A stretch of 64,000 nucleotides of DNA from CAYYKK01 sp046351395 (lineage in GTDB: Bacteria > Myxococcota_A > Polyangia > Polyangiales > Polyangiaceae): the NCBI GenBank assembly GCA_046351395.1, contig JAXLYP010000004.1:310001-374000 (forward strand), in the 5' to 3' direction. Of this stretch, positions 34,953 to 42,456 are shown in pieces (the first letter of the stretch is position 1; the number at the start of each line of letters is the position of its first letter). The notes under the pieces are model-generated. The model was not told where the DNA came from, searched no databases, and saw nothing but the letters and a program-made list of their open reading frames with translations. The translations under genes were made by a program, and so were the position numbers.

Positions 34953-35342
34953 TCAGGGCTTCTCTTCCACGATCTGGAGGGACACGGATTTCGCCCCTGC
35001 GCCCTTCACGGACGCAAAGAGGGTTCGGACGTCGCCGTAGGGGAGACCACTGTCCGCTTCGATGACGACGGCCCGCTTCGACTCCGCGACGAGCTCGCGG
35101 AGCCGCTCTCCGGCGTTCGCGCGCGCGGTCACCGCGCCGTCCACGGTCGGATCGCCGGACTTCGGCAGGACGACGTGGATCGCGTCCTCCTCGTTCGGAT
35201 CCCGGGTGCCGGACTTCGGGAGTGACACGTTGCTCTCCGCCATCGCGGGGGCGATGACCATGAAGATGATGAGGAGCACCAGCACCACGTCGACGAGCGG
35301 CGTGACGTTGATCGTCGGCTCAAGCGGCTTGCCGGAGCTCAT
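34953..35342 (-). CDS. exbD: ExbD/TolR-family protein (first copy)
   Basis: The 129-residue protein begins MSSGKPLEPTINVTPLVD, with the TM segment DVVLVLLIIFMVIAPAMAES and the conserved membrane Asp, and a periplasmic domain with VVIEADSGLPYGDVRTLF. It overlaps the 3' end of exbB by 23 bases. Energy coupling for the TonB receptor is the expected role. Its sequence is clearly different from the second copy (34538-34951), so the duplication is old. Confidence 0.9.
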   Translation of the reverse strand: MSSGKPLEPTINVTPLVDVVLVLLIIFMVIAPAMAESNVSLPKSGTRDPNEEDAIHVVLPKSGDPTVDGAVTARANAGERLRELVAESKRAVVIEADSGLPYGDVRTLFASVKGAGAKSVSLQIVEEKP

Positions 35343-35853
35343 GGCCGCTCTCCCTCCGCGCCGAGTGGGTGGCCTCCGGTTCGGCCCCGTGCGCCGCGGC
35401 GAGCTCCTCGACGAGCCGCCCCGTCGACCGAGCGAGCGCCCCCTCGACCGCGGAGATCCGCTGAGACAGATAGTTGAACGCCATGACCGTCGGGATGGCG
35501 ACGAGCAGCCCGAGCGCCGTCTCCACGAGCGCCTCCGAGATGCCGACGCTCACGGCGCCGAGGCCCGCGCTCCCCGCGTCCCCGATCCCCTGGAACGCGG
35601 AGATAATGCCCACGACGGTGCCGAGGAGACCGACGAACGGAGACAGTGAGCCGATGGTCGCGAGGACACCGAGCCCGCGGCGGAGATCCTGCGAGACGAC
35701 CTCCTGCTGGCGCGCCGCGTCCGCGCGGAGCGCCTCTTCGGTGACGCGACCGCCGCGCGCGAGGGCGTCCGCCCTGCGGAGGACGGCGCCGAAGAGGCGC
35801 GCGAGGGTGGACCTCCCGTGCTGCTCGGCGAGGAGAGAGATGGGCGCAAAATC
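35320..35853 (-). pseudogene. exbB: exbB 3' part, cut by IS66 insertion
   Basis: The frame carries the conserved ExbB/MotA core: LATIGSLSPFVGLLGTVVGI, AFQGI, GISEALVETALGLLVAIPTV and a long C-terminal helix. The 5' part lies at 37383-37576. Joining the two and removing the IS plus one copy of the 8-bp target duplication leaves 720 nt, a 239-residue ExbB with the junction DRRDFAPISLL. ExbB drives TonB by proton flow; loss of the N-terminal helix should abolish the coupling. The insertion is precise and recent-looking because both halves keep intact sequence. Confidence 0.93.
35846..35853. repeat. Left 8-bp target-site duplication (GCAAAATC) of the IS66 element
   Basis: GCAAAATC flanks the left terminus and recurs exactly at 37383-37390 on the right. 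The 8-bp duplication length is typical of IS66-family transposition. Confidence 0.9.
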
Positions 35854-37382
35854 GTACCCGTTCACCGGGTCGAGCAGCCATACATGATCATATGTGATCA
35901 TACGCGATCGGGGATCGACACGAGGATCGCCGCATGATCGAGTGGGTCGGTGACCTCGGTCGGCAAGCGTCTGGCGAAGTTGGAAGCCCAGGTCGCGGCG
36001 CTGCTTGCCATGGTCGCGGAGCGCGACGCAATCATCGCGGAGCGGGACGCGGAGATCGCGCAGCTCAAGGTGCGAGTCGCCGACCTCGAGCAGCAGCTGG
36101 GGCAGAACTCGAGGAATTCGGGCAAGCCTCCGTCGACCGATCCACCTGGGACTCGACCCGAGAAGAAGCCGACCGGTCGAAGTCGCGGCGGCCAGCCCGG
36201 ACACAAGCCGAACACCCGCGTGCTGTTCCCGCCCGAGAAGGTGACCCGTCGGACGAAGCTGGCGCCGAAGAGATGTCGAGGATGCGGCGGACGGAATCTC
36301 GCGGCGGAGGGGATCGACCCGCGCCTGCATCAGGTCGTCGACATCCCCGAGATCAAGCCGGACGTTCACGAGATCGTCATGGGCGGGGCCTGTTGCAAGG
36401 ACTGCGGGAAGACGACGTGGGCGAGTCTGCCGGCAGACGTCCCGAGCCACATGTTCGGTCCCCGGCTGCTCGCGTTCATCGGCTATTTCCTCGGCGCGCG
36501 GACGAGCCGGCGACAGTTGCGGGAGTACCTCTCCGAGATCTTCGGCATCCCAGTCTCGCTCGGCGCCCTCAGCGAGGCCGAGGAGCGGATCAGCGACGCT
36601 ATCGCTGCCCCGGTGGATGCCGCGGCCTGCTACGTCCGCGCGCACCCCGTGAAGCACGTGGACGGAAGCACCTGGCGAGTCGCCGGCCTGTATGCCGCGC
36701 TCTGGACGATCGCAACGCGGTCCGTCGCTGTGTTCTTCGTCACCGCCGATGCTTGTCGCGAGACAATCGCCGCGCTCCTTGGAACCCTCTCCGGGATCAT
36801 GGTGACGGACCGAGGCTCGCAGTTCGGCTTCTGGGCCATGGAGCGGCGGCAGATCTGCTGGGCGCACCTCATCAGGAAGTTCGTCGCCTTCTCCGAACGC
36901 AAGGACGCGGGACGCCAACTCGGGGAGGACCTTCTCCTGCTCTCTCACGCCATGCTGTCCGCCTGGCACAAGGTGCGGGACGGCACCCTCACACGCGCCA
37001 AGTACCAGAGGATGGCGACCAACGCGCAGATGGCGTTCGAGGGACTCCTCGAACGCGGCGCGGAGCTGCGCCTGCGCGGCGTCTCCGGCTCCTGCCTCGA
37101 CATACTCGAACACAAGGCCGCCCTCCTCACGTTCGCCTTCGAGCCCGAAGTGGATCCCACAAACAATCATGCCGAGCGCGCGCTGCGCCCGTTCGTGCTT
37201 TGGCGCAAGGTCTCTTACGGCTCCCAGAGCGAGCGAGGATGCCTGTTCGCCCAGCGAGTCATGACCGTGATCCATTCGCTTCGCCTCCAGCGAAGGTCGA
37301 TCCTCGGCTTCCTCCTTGCAGCTTGCGACCCAGCTCAACTGGAAGTCCCCACGCTGATCCCGTCCGACGGGTGAACGGGTAC
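35854..37382 (+). mobile_element. IS66-family insertion sequence, 1,529 bp
   Basis: The element is bounded by inverted repeats starting GTACCCGTTCACC at both ends (left GTACCCGTTCACCGGG, right complement GTACCCGTTCACCCGTCGG) and by an 8-bp target duplication. It holds one transposase gene (35950-37374) and no tnpA or tnpB, as in the ISBst12-type single-ORF subgroup. An imperfect palindrome (ATGATCAT...ATGATCA area near 35884-35905) lies inside the left end. The element sits within exbB in the opposite orientation. Confidence 0.93.
35950..37374 (+). CDS. tnpC: IS66-family DDE transposase
   Basis: The 474-residue protein starts by GTG. Order: N-terminal coiled coil (about 10-52), the LGQNSRNSGKPPSTD motif, a zinc-ribbon with Cys109, Cys112, Cys148/149 and Cys152, then the DDE core with Asp238 (KHVDGSTWRV), Asp287 (MVTDRGSQFG) and Glu409 (NNHAERALRPF). 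DDE enzymes cut and rejoin DNA for transposition. All catalytic residues are present, so the element may still be mobile. Its codon usage is similar to the host's, though somewhat less biased. Confidence 0.95.
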   Translation: MTSVGKRLAKLEAQVAALLAMVAERDAIIAERDAEIAQLKVRVADLEQQLGQNSRNSGKPPSTDPPGTRPEKKPTGRSRGGQPGHKPNTRVLFPPEKVTRRTKLAPKRCRGCGGRNLAAEGIDPRLHQVVDIPEIKPDVHEIVMGGACCKDCGKTTWASLPADVPSHMFGPRLLAFIGYFLGARTSRRQLREYLSEIFGIPVSLGALSEAEERISDAIAAPVDAAACYVRAHPVKHVDGSTWRVAGLYAALWTIATRSVAVFFVTADACRETIAALLGTLSGIMVTDRGSQFGFWAMERRQICWAHLIRKFVAFSERKDAGRQLGEDLLLLSHAMLSAWHKVRDGTLTRAKYQRMATNAQMAFEGLLERGAELRLRGVSGSCLDILEHKAALLTFAFEPEVDPTNNHAERALRPFVLWRKVSYGSQSERGCLFAQRVMTVIHSLRLQRRSILGFLLAACDPAQLEVPTLIPSDG

Positions 37383-37390
37383 GCAAAATC
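37383..37390. repeat. Right 8-bp target-site duplication (GCAAAATC)
   Basis: This copy directly follows the right inverted repeat of the IS and matches 35846-35853 base for base. It lies within the exbB codons for Asp-Phe-Ala. Confidence 0.9.
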
Positions 37391-37576
37391 ACGCCGGTCG
37401 ACGAGCTCCGAGGCGCGCGGGGCGAACTTCCGCGACGCGCTCGCGCTCACGGCGAGGAAGGAGAGTCGCTCCGCGGTGAGGGTGAGGGTGAGGAGCGCCA
37501 TGAGGCCGAGCACGCCGGCGATCAGGCGGCTGCCGAGGCCCATGTGGGCCCAGATGTGCAGAAGGTCGAAGGACAT
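37383..37576 (-). pseudogene. exbB: exbB 5' part, cut by IS66 insertion
   Basis: ATG 37576 has GAGGAG seven bases upstream. The reading begins MSFDLLHIWAHMGLGSRL and continues with the first TM helix (LIAGVLGLMALLTLTLTAERL) and the basic loop of ExbB. It ends in the right target duplication. Without the IS the frame joins the core at 35845 exactly. Transcription from the tonB side would read into the element in antisense direction. Confidence 0.93.
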
Positions 37577-37594
37577 TGCGGTCTCCTCGGGTGT

Positions 37595-37622
37595 AGACAG
37601 ACAGACAGACAGACAGACAGAC
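37595..37622. repeat. Tetranucleotide microsatellite (GTCT)7, upstream of exbB
   Basis: Seven perfect AGAC units on the plus strand, GTCT on the coding strand, lie between tonB (stop at 37651) and exbB (start 37576), about 20 bases upstream of the exbB start and next to its ribosome site. Slipped-strand gain or loss of units could change the spacing of control elements, as in phase-variable loci of other bacteria. Confidence 0.85.
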
Positions 37623-37650
37623 AATCGACGTGAGGTTGGGCGCGCCGCGA

Positions 37651-38466
37651 TCAAGTCTTGATGCGGAAGGGGAAGCGGGCCTGACGGACGACGCTCACGG
37701 GCGCGCCCTTCGAGAGCGCGGGCTTGAACTTCCAGCTGGAGACCGCGGCGAGGCACGCGGCGGTGAGCTCGGGGGGCCCCTTCACCGCCTGCACTTGGGT
37801 GACCGCGCCGCTCTCCGTCACCACGTATTGGATGACGACCGTGCCCTCGACGCCCGCGGACTTCGCGGCCGGTGGGTAGCCCGGGGGAGACATGGAGAGG
37901 GGGACCGGCGGCTCGATGTCCTCGGTGATCCGAACGGGCTCTTTCGCCTTCGGGGGCGGAGGCGGCGGGGGGGCGACCGGTGGCGGCGGCGCCGTGACGT
38001 TCGGCGGCGCATACGCCGGCCCCGGCTGCGCCGGGCCAACGCCGTCGGCATAGGGATCGGTCCCGTCGGGGGCCCCCGGTCCCTCCCCCGCGCCGGGTCT
38101 GTTCCCCGCCACAGGCGAGACGGACGACGACGCCCGCTGATCCGTCCGCGACGCGGGGCGCGGCGGGGGCGGAGCGCGGTCCGGCTGGGCTTCGGGGGCC
38201 TCCGCCGTGGGCGCGGGCGATGGCGGCTTTGGCGGAGGCGGCTCCGTGAGCGCGACCACGACGGTCGTCTTCTTCTTGGTGAGCGGCGGCGGCCCTCCAC
38301 GCGCTCGAGACAGCGCGAACGCGGCCCCTGCGAGGAGCGTGCTCGCGAGCGCGAGGCTCATGAGGAGACGCGGGACGCGTCGCCGATCGAGGAGCGCGCT
38401 ACCCGTGGCGCGCGCCGTCGGCTCGGCCAGGATCGCCCCCCTCGCGATGGTGTGCGGCAGCTCCAT
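37651..38466 (-). CDS. tonB: TonB-family energy transducer
   Basis: The 271-residue protein has an N-terminal cytoplasmic tail, a TM anchor at about 32-55 (LLMSLALASTLLAGAAFALS), a long Pro-rich spacer (PPPPKPPSP, PPPPPVAPPPPPPPKAKEP) and a C-terminal TonB domain of about 80 residues (YPPAAKSAGVEGTVVIQYVV, WKFKPALSKGAPV). TonB passes energy from ExbBD to outer-membrane receptors. It is the first gene of the operon, followed by exbB, two exbD, the receptor and the lipoprotein. Regulation may involve the dyads at 38481-38510 and 38535-38559. Confidence 0.92.
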   Translation of the reverse strand: MELPHTIARGAILAEPTARATGSALLDRRRVPRLLMSLALASTLLAGAAFALSRARGGPPPLTKKKTTVVVALTEPPPPKPPSPAPTAEAPEAQPDRAPPPPRPASRTDQRASSSVSPVAGNRPGAGEGPGAPDGTDPYADGVGPAQPGPAYAPPNVTAPPPPVAPPPPPPPKAKEPVRITEDIEPPVPLSMSPPGYPPAAKSAGVEGTVVIQYVVTESGAVTQVQAVKGPPELTAACLAAVSSWKFKPALSKGAPVSVVRQARFPFRIKT

Positions 38467-38480
38467 GCACGGCCGCTTGT

Positions 38481-38510
38481 ACTGTCGTCACATGGCGCGG
38501 AGGTGACAGT
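38481..38510. promoter_or_regulatory. Imperfect dyad upstream of tonB
   Basis: ACTGTC-gt-CAC and GTGACAGT form an interrupted dyad (ACTGTCAC arms) about 15-45 bases upstream of the tonB start. The position suits an operator for a metal- or ligand-responsive dimeric regulator. No Fur-box consensus was recognised. Confidence 0.3.
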
Positions 38511-38534
38511 GCGGCAAACGTGGCGCGCCGACGG

Positions 38535-38559
38535 TGACGCGCGCGTGACGCGCGCGTCA
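38535..38559. promoter_or_regulatory. Perfect 11-bp inverted repeat, terminator or operator
   Basis: TGACGCGCGCG-TGA-CGCGCGCGTCA lies 15 bases beyond the esterase stop (38574) and about 70 upstream of tonB on the same strand. No T run follows. It may act as a transcription block after the esterase gene or as a protein-binding site. Confidence 0.4.
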
Positions 38560-38573
38560 GGGAGGCGAGATCG

Positions 38574-39917
38574 TCAATCGGCCTCGCGCGCCGGCGGCTT
38601 CGACCAGCGCGCCGCGATGTCGGGCAGGAGTGTCTGGCTCATCTCGAACAGGTGCGCCGCGTGGTGCTCGGGGGTCGCGCCGGAGTAGCCGATGACGTGG
38701 AGGTCTCCCTCGTGCACCTCCGTGAGCGGGACGAGCTGGTGGACTTTGTCCGGATCCCAGATGCCCTCCATCGCTTTCAGCGTGAACCAATGCGGCGCAT
38801 CGTCGATGGGATCGAGCGGGTGCCGCTCGAGCCCGAGCTCGCGGAGGAGGAAGTCCGTCGCGATGGTGCACGACGCGTACGCCATGGGATCGATCTCGGT
38901 GTGCGCGATGCCGAAGTAGAGCTCGCCGTGGGTCGCCTCCTTCGCGGCCTCGAGGAACGAGCGCATCTGGAGCTTGTTGATGGTCGCCTTCCCGCGGGCC
39001 TCGAGGAGCTTCGGCGTCAGCTGGCTCGAGTCCTGGACGACGCCGTTCGTGGCGAACGAGCGGCTGTTGCCGCCCTCCCAACTCGCGTGGATGCCGTCGA
39101 ACAGCGCGATCGCGTCGAGCGGATCCTTGCCTTTGCGCGTGGATAGGATCGTCGAGATCGCGCCGTACCCGGCGCTCCAGGACGTGAGCGCGATGCGCCG
39201 GACGTGGGGATGCTCGATGCCCCGCGACGCGAGGCCCCGATCGATCGCCGCGAGGAGCTCCTCGTAGAGGCCTGGGCGGCTCCCGTAGACCTCCTCGTAG
39301 CCGCCTCGTCCGGCGCCGTTGATCATGACGACCACGGCGTTGAGCTTCGCCACTTCGGCGCTCTCCGCGACCACGAGCGGGTTGCCATGGAAGTGGATCA
39401 GGACGTCGTACCCGCCGTCGTACGTCTCGAACGTCGACGGGAAGACCAGGTAGCCGTTCGGCACGGAGACGTGGCCCGTGCGGTCGAACGCGATCGGCGT
39501 CCGGGGCGCGTCGGGGGCGGCGCCCGGCGCGCGCGCGTCCACCGCCACGTCCGGATCGGGCGTCTCGTCGAGGAGAGCGTCGATGCGATCGGGGTTCGCA
39601 AGCGCGGACTCCTCCATCGTCGTCTCGGAGGTCTCGGGCGACTCCTCCCGCACGGCCGGCGCGGCGACCGCGTCGCGGACGCCGAGCTTCGGCAGCGAGT
39701 CGCGCAGGCGGTCCGTCGCACTTCGTCCCACATCCGTGAGCGAAGTGACGATGAGCGCCACGGTGCCGACGACGGTCACCGCGGGGATCCACCTCGACGA
39801 TCCAGGCTTCGACGGGGTTCGCTCGGAGGTCGCGCCGACCGCCGACGGCGGAGCGGGCTCGACGCTGAGCGGGGCCGGGGTGACCTCGAGGTCCCTGCGG
39901 GCATCTTCGCGCTGCAT
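38574..39917 (-). CDS. Membrane-anchored alpha/beta-hydrolase-like protein
   Basis: The 447-residue protein starts at ATG 39917 with a basic, Pro/Ser-rich cytoplasmic tail and one TM helix (IPAVTVVGTVALIVTSL, about 45-63), then a linker with many acidic residues and a hydrolase domain. GYDVLIHFHGNP resembles an oxyanion-hole region and TSWSAGYGAI fits a nucleophile elbow (GxSxG-like: W-S-A-G). FGIAHTEIDP and a later HxxxHLF may include the acid and His. Esterase or lipase activity is a reasonable guess. It is transcribed towards tonB. Confidence 0.65.
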   Translation of the reverse strand: MQREDARRDLEVTPAPLSVEPAPPSAVGATSERTPSKPGSSRWIPAVTVVGTVALIVTSLTDVGRSATDRLRDSLPKLGVRDAVAAPAVREESPETSETTMEESALANPDRIDALLDETPDPDVAVDARAPGAAPDAPRTPIAFDRTGHVSVPNGYLVFPSTFETYDGGYDVLIHFHGNPLVVAESAEVAKLNAVVVMINGAGRGGYEEVYGSRPGLYEELLAAIDRGLASRGIEHPHVRRIALTSWSAGYGAISTILSTRKGKDPLDAIALFDGIHASWEGGNSRSFATNGVVQDSSQLTPKLLEARGKATINKLQMRSFLEAAKEATHGELYFGIAHTEIDPMAYASCTIATDFLLRELGLERHPLDPIDDAPHWFTLKAMEGIWDPDKVHQLVPLTEVHEGDLHVIGYSGATPEHHAAHLFEMSQTLLPDIAARWSKPPAREAD

Positions 39918-40051
39918 CCAGGGACCACCGCCACAGACCGTGCAGATGGGCCAACTATTTGAGCAGTGATATTTTTGGAGCCGTCGGTGCCGGCCGCCTG
40001 ATCCGGTCCTAAATCGCCGAAAAATGCGCCAGCTGCGACCGGTTCGGGGCT

Positions 40052-40081
40052 CTCGAGCACCGAACCTGATCGGTGCTCTAG
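40052..40081. repeat. CTAGAGCACCGA hairpin, short form
   Basis: CTCGAGCACCGA-ACCTGA-TCGGTGCTCTAG is a 12-bp inverted repeat with one mismatch and a 6-nt loop. Its CTAG terminus ends one base before the ATG at 40083. It is the collapsed or solo form of the ends of the elements at 13840-14021 and 50038-50220. Confidence 0.7.
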
Positions 40082-40094
40082 GATGCGCTCTCCG

Positions 40095-41627
40095 ATGACT
40101 CGACGAACGTCCTCCCCCCGCTGGCTGTCGGCCCTCGCCGTGGCGCTCACCGCCTGTGGCGATCCCTGGCCGCCTCCTCCGCCGACGGCTTCGGTGAGCG
40201 CGACATCCGCGCCGCCGCCGCCGCCCTCCGTGGCTTCGACGCCCGCACCGGCCCCGAGCGCGAGCGCGCCGGTCGCCGCGCTCGCGAAGTGCCCGCTCCG
40301 CCCGGCGACGTGGGCGGGCTGGAGCCCGGACGGCAAGTGGCTCCTCACCGCGGGCGCGGTGCCGGACGCGTCCGTCCATGACGAGCCCATCAGGGATGGA
40401 TCGGTGGAGGTGTGGAACCTCGAGCGGGGCGCGCGCACGGCCGGGTTCGACCTCGGGTACGCGAAGGAGCCCGAGCGGCGGCTCGTCCTCGCGTACTCGA
40501 GCGACGGCAAGACCGTGCTCATCGCAGGGACCGAGGGCACGACGAACCGGACGCTCGTGGTGGGAGATCTCGATGGGGGTACGTCGAGGCTCCTGAACGG
40601 GGCGATCTTCCCGGTGTCCGCGGCGGTGAGTCGGGATGGGAAGCTCGGCGTCGTCGGGGGCGGCGCGGCCGAGGTCGTGACCCTCGAGCTCCCCTCGGGC
40701 AAAGAGCTCGCCCGGCTCCCCTACAGCGAGGGGCACACGGTCGCCGCGTCCGTCCTCTCCGCGGACGGCACGGTCGTCCTCCGGGAGAACTCGGACTGGA
40801 AGCTCGCGTTCCTCGAAGCGAAGACGCTGAAGGAGAAGCACAGCTTGTCGGCGCTCGCGGGCCCGGACTGGCTCGTGCCCGTCTCTCCTGGGGGCGACAA
40901 GGTCGCGGTCATCAACGACAAGAGCGCCTCGATCGTGGACGCGGTCACGGCGAAGAAGATCGTCGACCTGAAGGACCGTCCGAAGAAGGTCGACATGAGC
41001 GCGGATCTCGTGTGGTTCGCGCCGGGCGGGCACACGATCGCGCTTTTGACGTCGGCCGACGAGGTGCTCCTCTGGAGCGCGGACGACGGCGCTCTCCTCG
41101 CGAAGATCAGCGGCGTGAAGTTCGGGAACGGCGACGCGCGCGTCGTCCATTTCAGCCCGGACGGCGCGTCGTTCGTGGTGGGCCGCAAGGTGTACGACGC
41201 GGCGAAAGGCGCGGAGCAGCGAGAGCTCAAGGGGAGCTTCGTCTCGTGGGGAACGGGTCACGAGATCGTCGAGGCGACGAACGGCACGCTCACCCTCACG
41301 GGCGAGGGCGGCGCGTCGACGGCGACCTGGCCCGCCGCCGATCTCAGCGAAACATCCACGACCTGGCCGTCGCCGAGCGGCGCGCTCGTCGCGTGGGTGC
41401 CGAAGGGCGAGACGCGCGTCCGTGTACTTCGAATGAGCGACGGCGCGACGATGGAGCTGTTCGTGACGACGGAGCACACGGGCTTCGCCGTCCGCACCGA
41501 TCGAAGGCCCGCCGCCTTCGAGGGCGTGGGCCCCGCCGAGAGCTGCGCGGCGGCCGAGGCCGGGCCGGGCGCGAAGCCGAAGGCGGGCCTCTTGAAGGAG
41601 TTCTTCGCGCTCCGCCCGCTCGACTGA
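40095..41627 (+). CDS. Beta-propeller (WD40-like) lipoprotein
   Basis: The 510-residue reading from ATG 40095 (ATG 40083 is the alternative, directly after the short repeat) has a signal with ALTAC lipobox, a Pro/Ser/Ala linker, and a propeller of repeated blades marked by SPDGKWLLTAG, SSDGKTVLIAG, SRDGKLGVVGG and SPDGASFVVGR. WD40-like lipoproteins serve as surface-exposed scaffolds or interaction partners. A tail with two cysteines ends the protein. It is monocistronic. Confidence 0.8.
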   Translation: MTRRTSSPRWLSALAVALTACGDPWPPPPPTASVSATSAPPPPPSVASTPAPAPSASAPVAALAKCPLRPATWAGWSPDGKWLLTAGAVPDASVHDEPIRDGSVEVWNLERGARTAGFDLGYAKEPERRLVLAYSSDGKTVLIAGTEGTTNRTLVVGDLDGGTSRLLNGAIFPVSAAVSRDGKLGVVGGGAAEVVTLELPSGKELARLPYSEGHTVAASVLSADGTVVLRENSDWKLAFLEAKTLKEKHSLSALAGPDWLVPVSPGGDKVAVINDKSASIVDAVTAKKIVDLKDRPKKVDMSADLVWFAPGGHTIALLTSADEVLLWSADDGALLAKISGVKFGNGDARVVHFSPDGASFVVGRKVYDAAKGAEQRELKGSFVSWGTGHEIVEATNGTLTLTGEGGASTATWPAADLSETSTTWPSPSGALVAWVPKGETRVRVLRMSDGATMELFVTTEHTGFAVRTDRRPAAFEGVGPAESCAAAEAGPGAKPKAGLLKEFFALRPLD

Positions 41628-41691
41628 CGCACCCCCGCCACGCCGTGCTTCGGCGGTGCCGAAGCCCCCGAGGTGGTGTAGTCATGAGGGT

Positions 41692-42027
41692 ATGCGGAAG
41701 CTCTTTCCTCTCGTCATCCCGATGGGCCTCGTTCTCCTCGCCGCGTGCAAGGACGACCAGCAGCAGCCGGCGCAGTACCCGCAACAGCCCTACCAGCAGC
41801 AGCCGTATCAGCAGCAGCCCTACCAGCAGCAGCCCTACGCGCAGCCGCAGCCCACCTACACGCAGCCCGCACCCACGACGACCACGCCCGGGACGACCGG
41901 CGGTCAGACGGCGACGGCGATCCCCGGCGTGATGAAGAACGCGGATGGAACGTGTTCGATCACGCTCCCGTCGATGACGGGTCAGCCCTCGGCGCCCATC
42001 GTCGGCGCGTGTCCGCCCGGCATCTGA
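41692..42027 (+). CDS. Gln/Pro/Tyr-repeat lipoprotein
   Basis: The 111-residue protein has a lipobox LLAAC after a hydrophobic signal. From about residue 24 it carries tandem QQPYQQQPYQ repeats (4-5 units of QQPY with Gln/Pro spacers), then a Thr/Pro stretch and a short C-terminal segment with two cysteines. Similar QQPY repeats occur in the kinase linker at 54811-56430, suggesting a shared low-complexity style. The start ATG 41692 is the best fit to the signal, and upstream GTG alternatives in frame are possible. Function is unknown. Confidence 0.65.
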   Translation: MRKLFPLVIPMGLVLLAACKDDQQQPAQYPQQPYQQQPYQQQPYQQQPYAQPQPTYTQPAPTTTTPGTTGGQTATAIPGVMKNADGTCSITLPSMTGQPSAPIVGACPPGI

Positions 42028-42102
42028 TCCGTCGACCCGCGCGCTCGAGCGGCTCCCGGACACGGCTTCCCTTTCGCGCCGGTCCGCGACAGAGTGCGCC
42101 GC

Positions 42103-42456
42103 ATGCGAACCCGCACGTTCTTCCTCGGCGCCTCCGTCCTCGCGATCCTCACCGGCTGCGGAGGCCCTCAGGATCCGCCCGGGACGGAGGGAAGCACGAG
42201 CGGCGCGACGACCTCGAGCGCGACGGCGACGACCCCACCGACCCCCACGCCGACGGTCACCGCGTCCGCTCCCGCGTCGGCGCCCCCCGTGTCGTCGTCC
42301 GCGACCCCGACGCCGTCCTCTCCCGCGGGAAAGAAGCTGTCGAAAGAGGGCGAGATCTGCGGAGGGATCGCCGCGTTCATGTGCGAGCCAGGGCTCGTCT
42401 GCAGCATGACGAAGCCCGCGTACCCCGACCAAGCGGGCAAGTGCATGAAGCCATGA
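42103..42456 (+). CDS. Small Cys-rich-tail lipoprotein
   Basis: The product of 117 residues (ATG 42103; a GTG at 42094 is possible) has signal LGASVLAILTGC, a Thr/Pro/Ala/Ser linker of about 60 residues, and a C-terminal domain with cysteines in the order GEICGG, FMCEPGLVC, AGKC. This spacing recurs in many myxobacterial exported proteins, where it probably forms two disulphides. Its stop overlaps the nurA-like start by ATGA, an unusual coupling of a lipoprotein with a DNA-repair gene. Confidence 0.7.
   Translation: MRTRTFFLGASVLAILTGCGGPQDPPGTEGSTSGATTSSATATTPPTPTPTVTASAPASAPPVSSSATPTPSSPAGKKLSKEGEICGGIAAFMCEPGLVCSMTKPAYPDQAGKCMKP

Noticed and set aside
29802..35225. An 1,807-codon open frame on the plus strand
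   Set aside because: It lies opposite the kinase, lipoprotein, TonB receptor and exbD genes, with Arg/Ala/Val-rich composition typical of antisense frames.
37595..37622. CRISPR-like repeat
   Set aside because: The array is a plain tetranucleotide microsatellite with no spacers.
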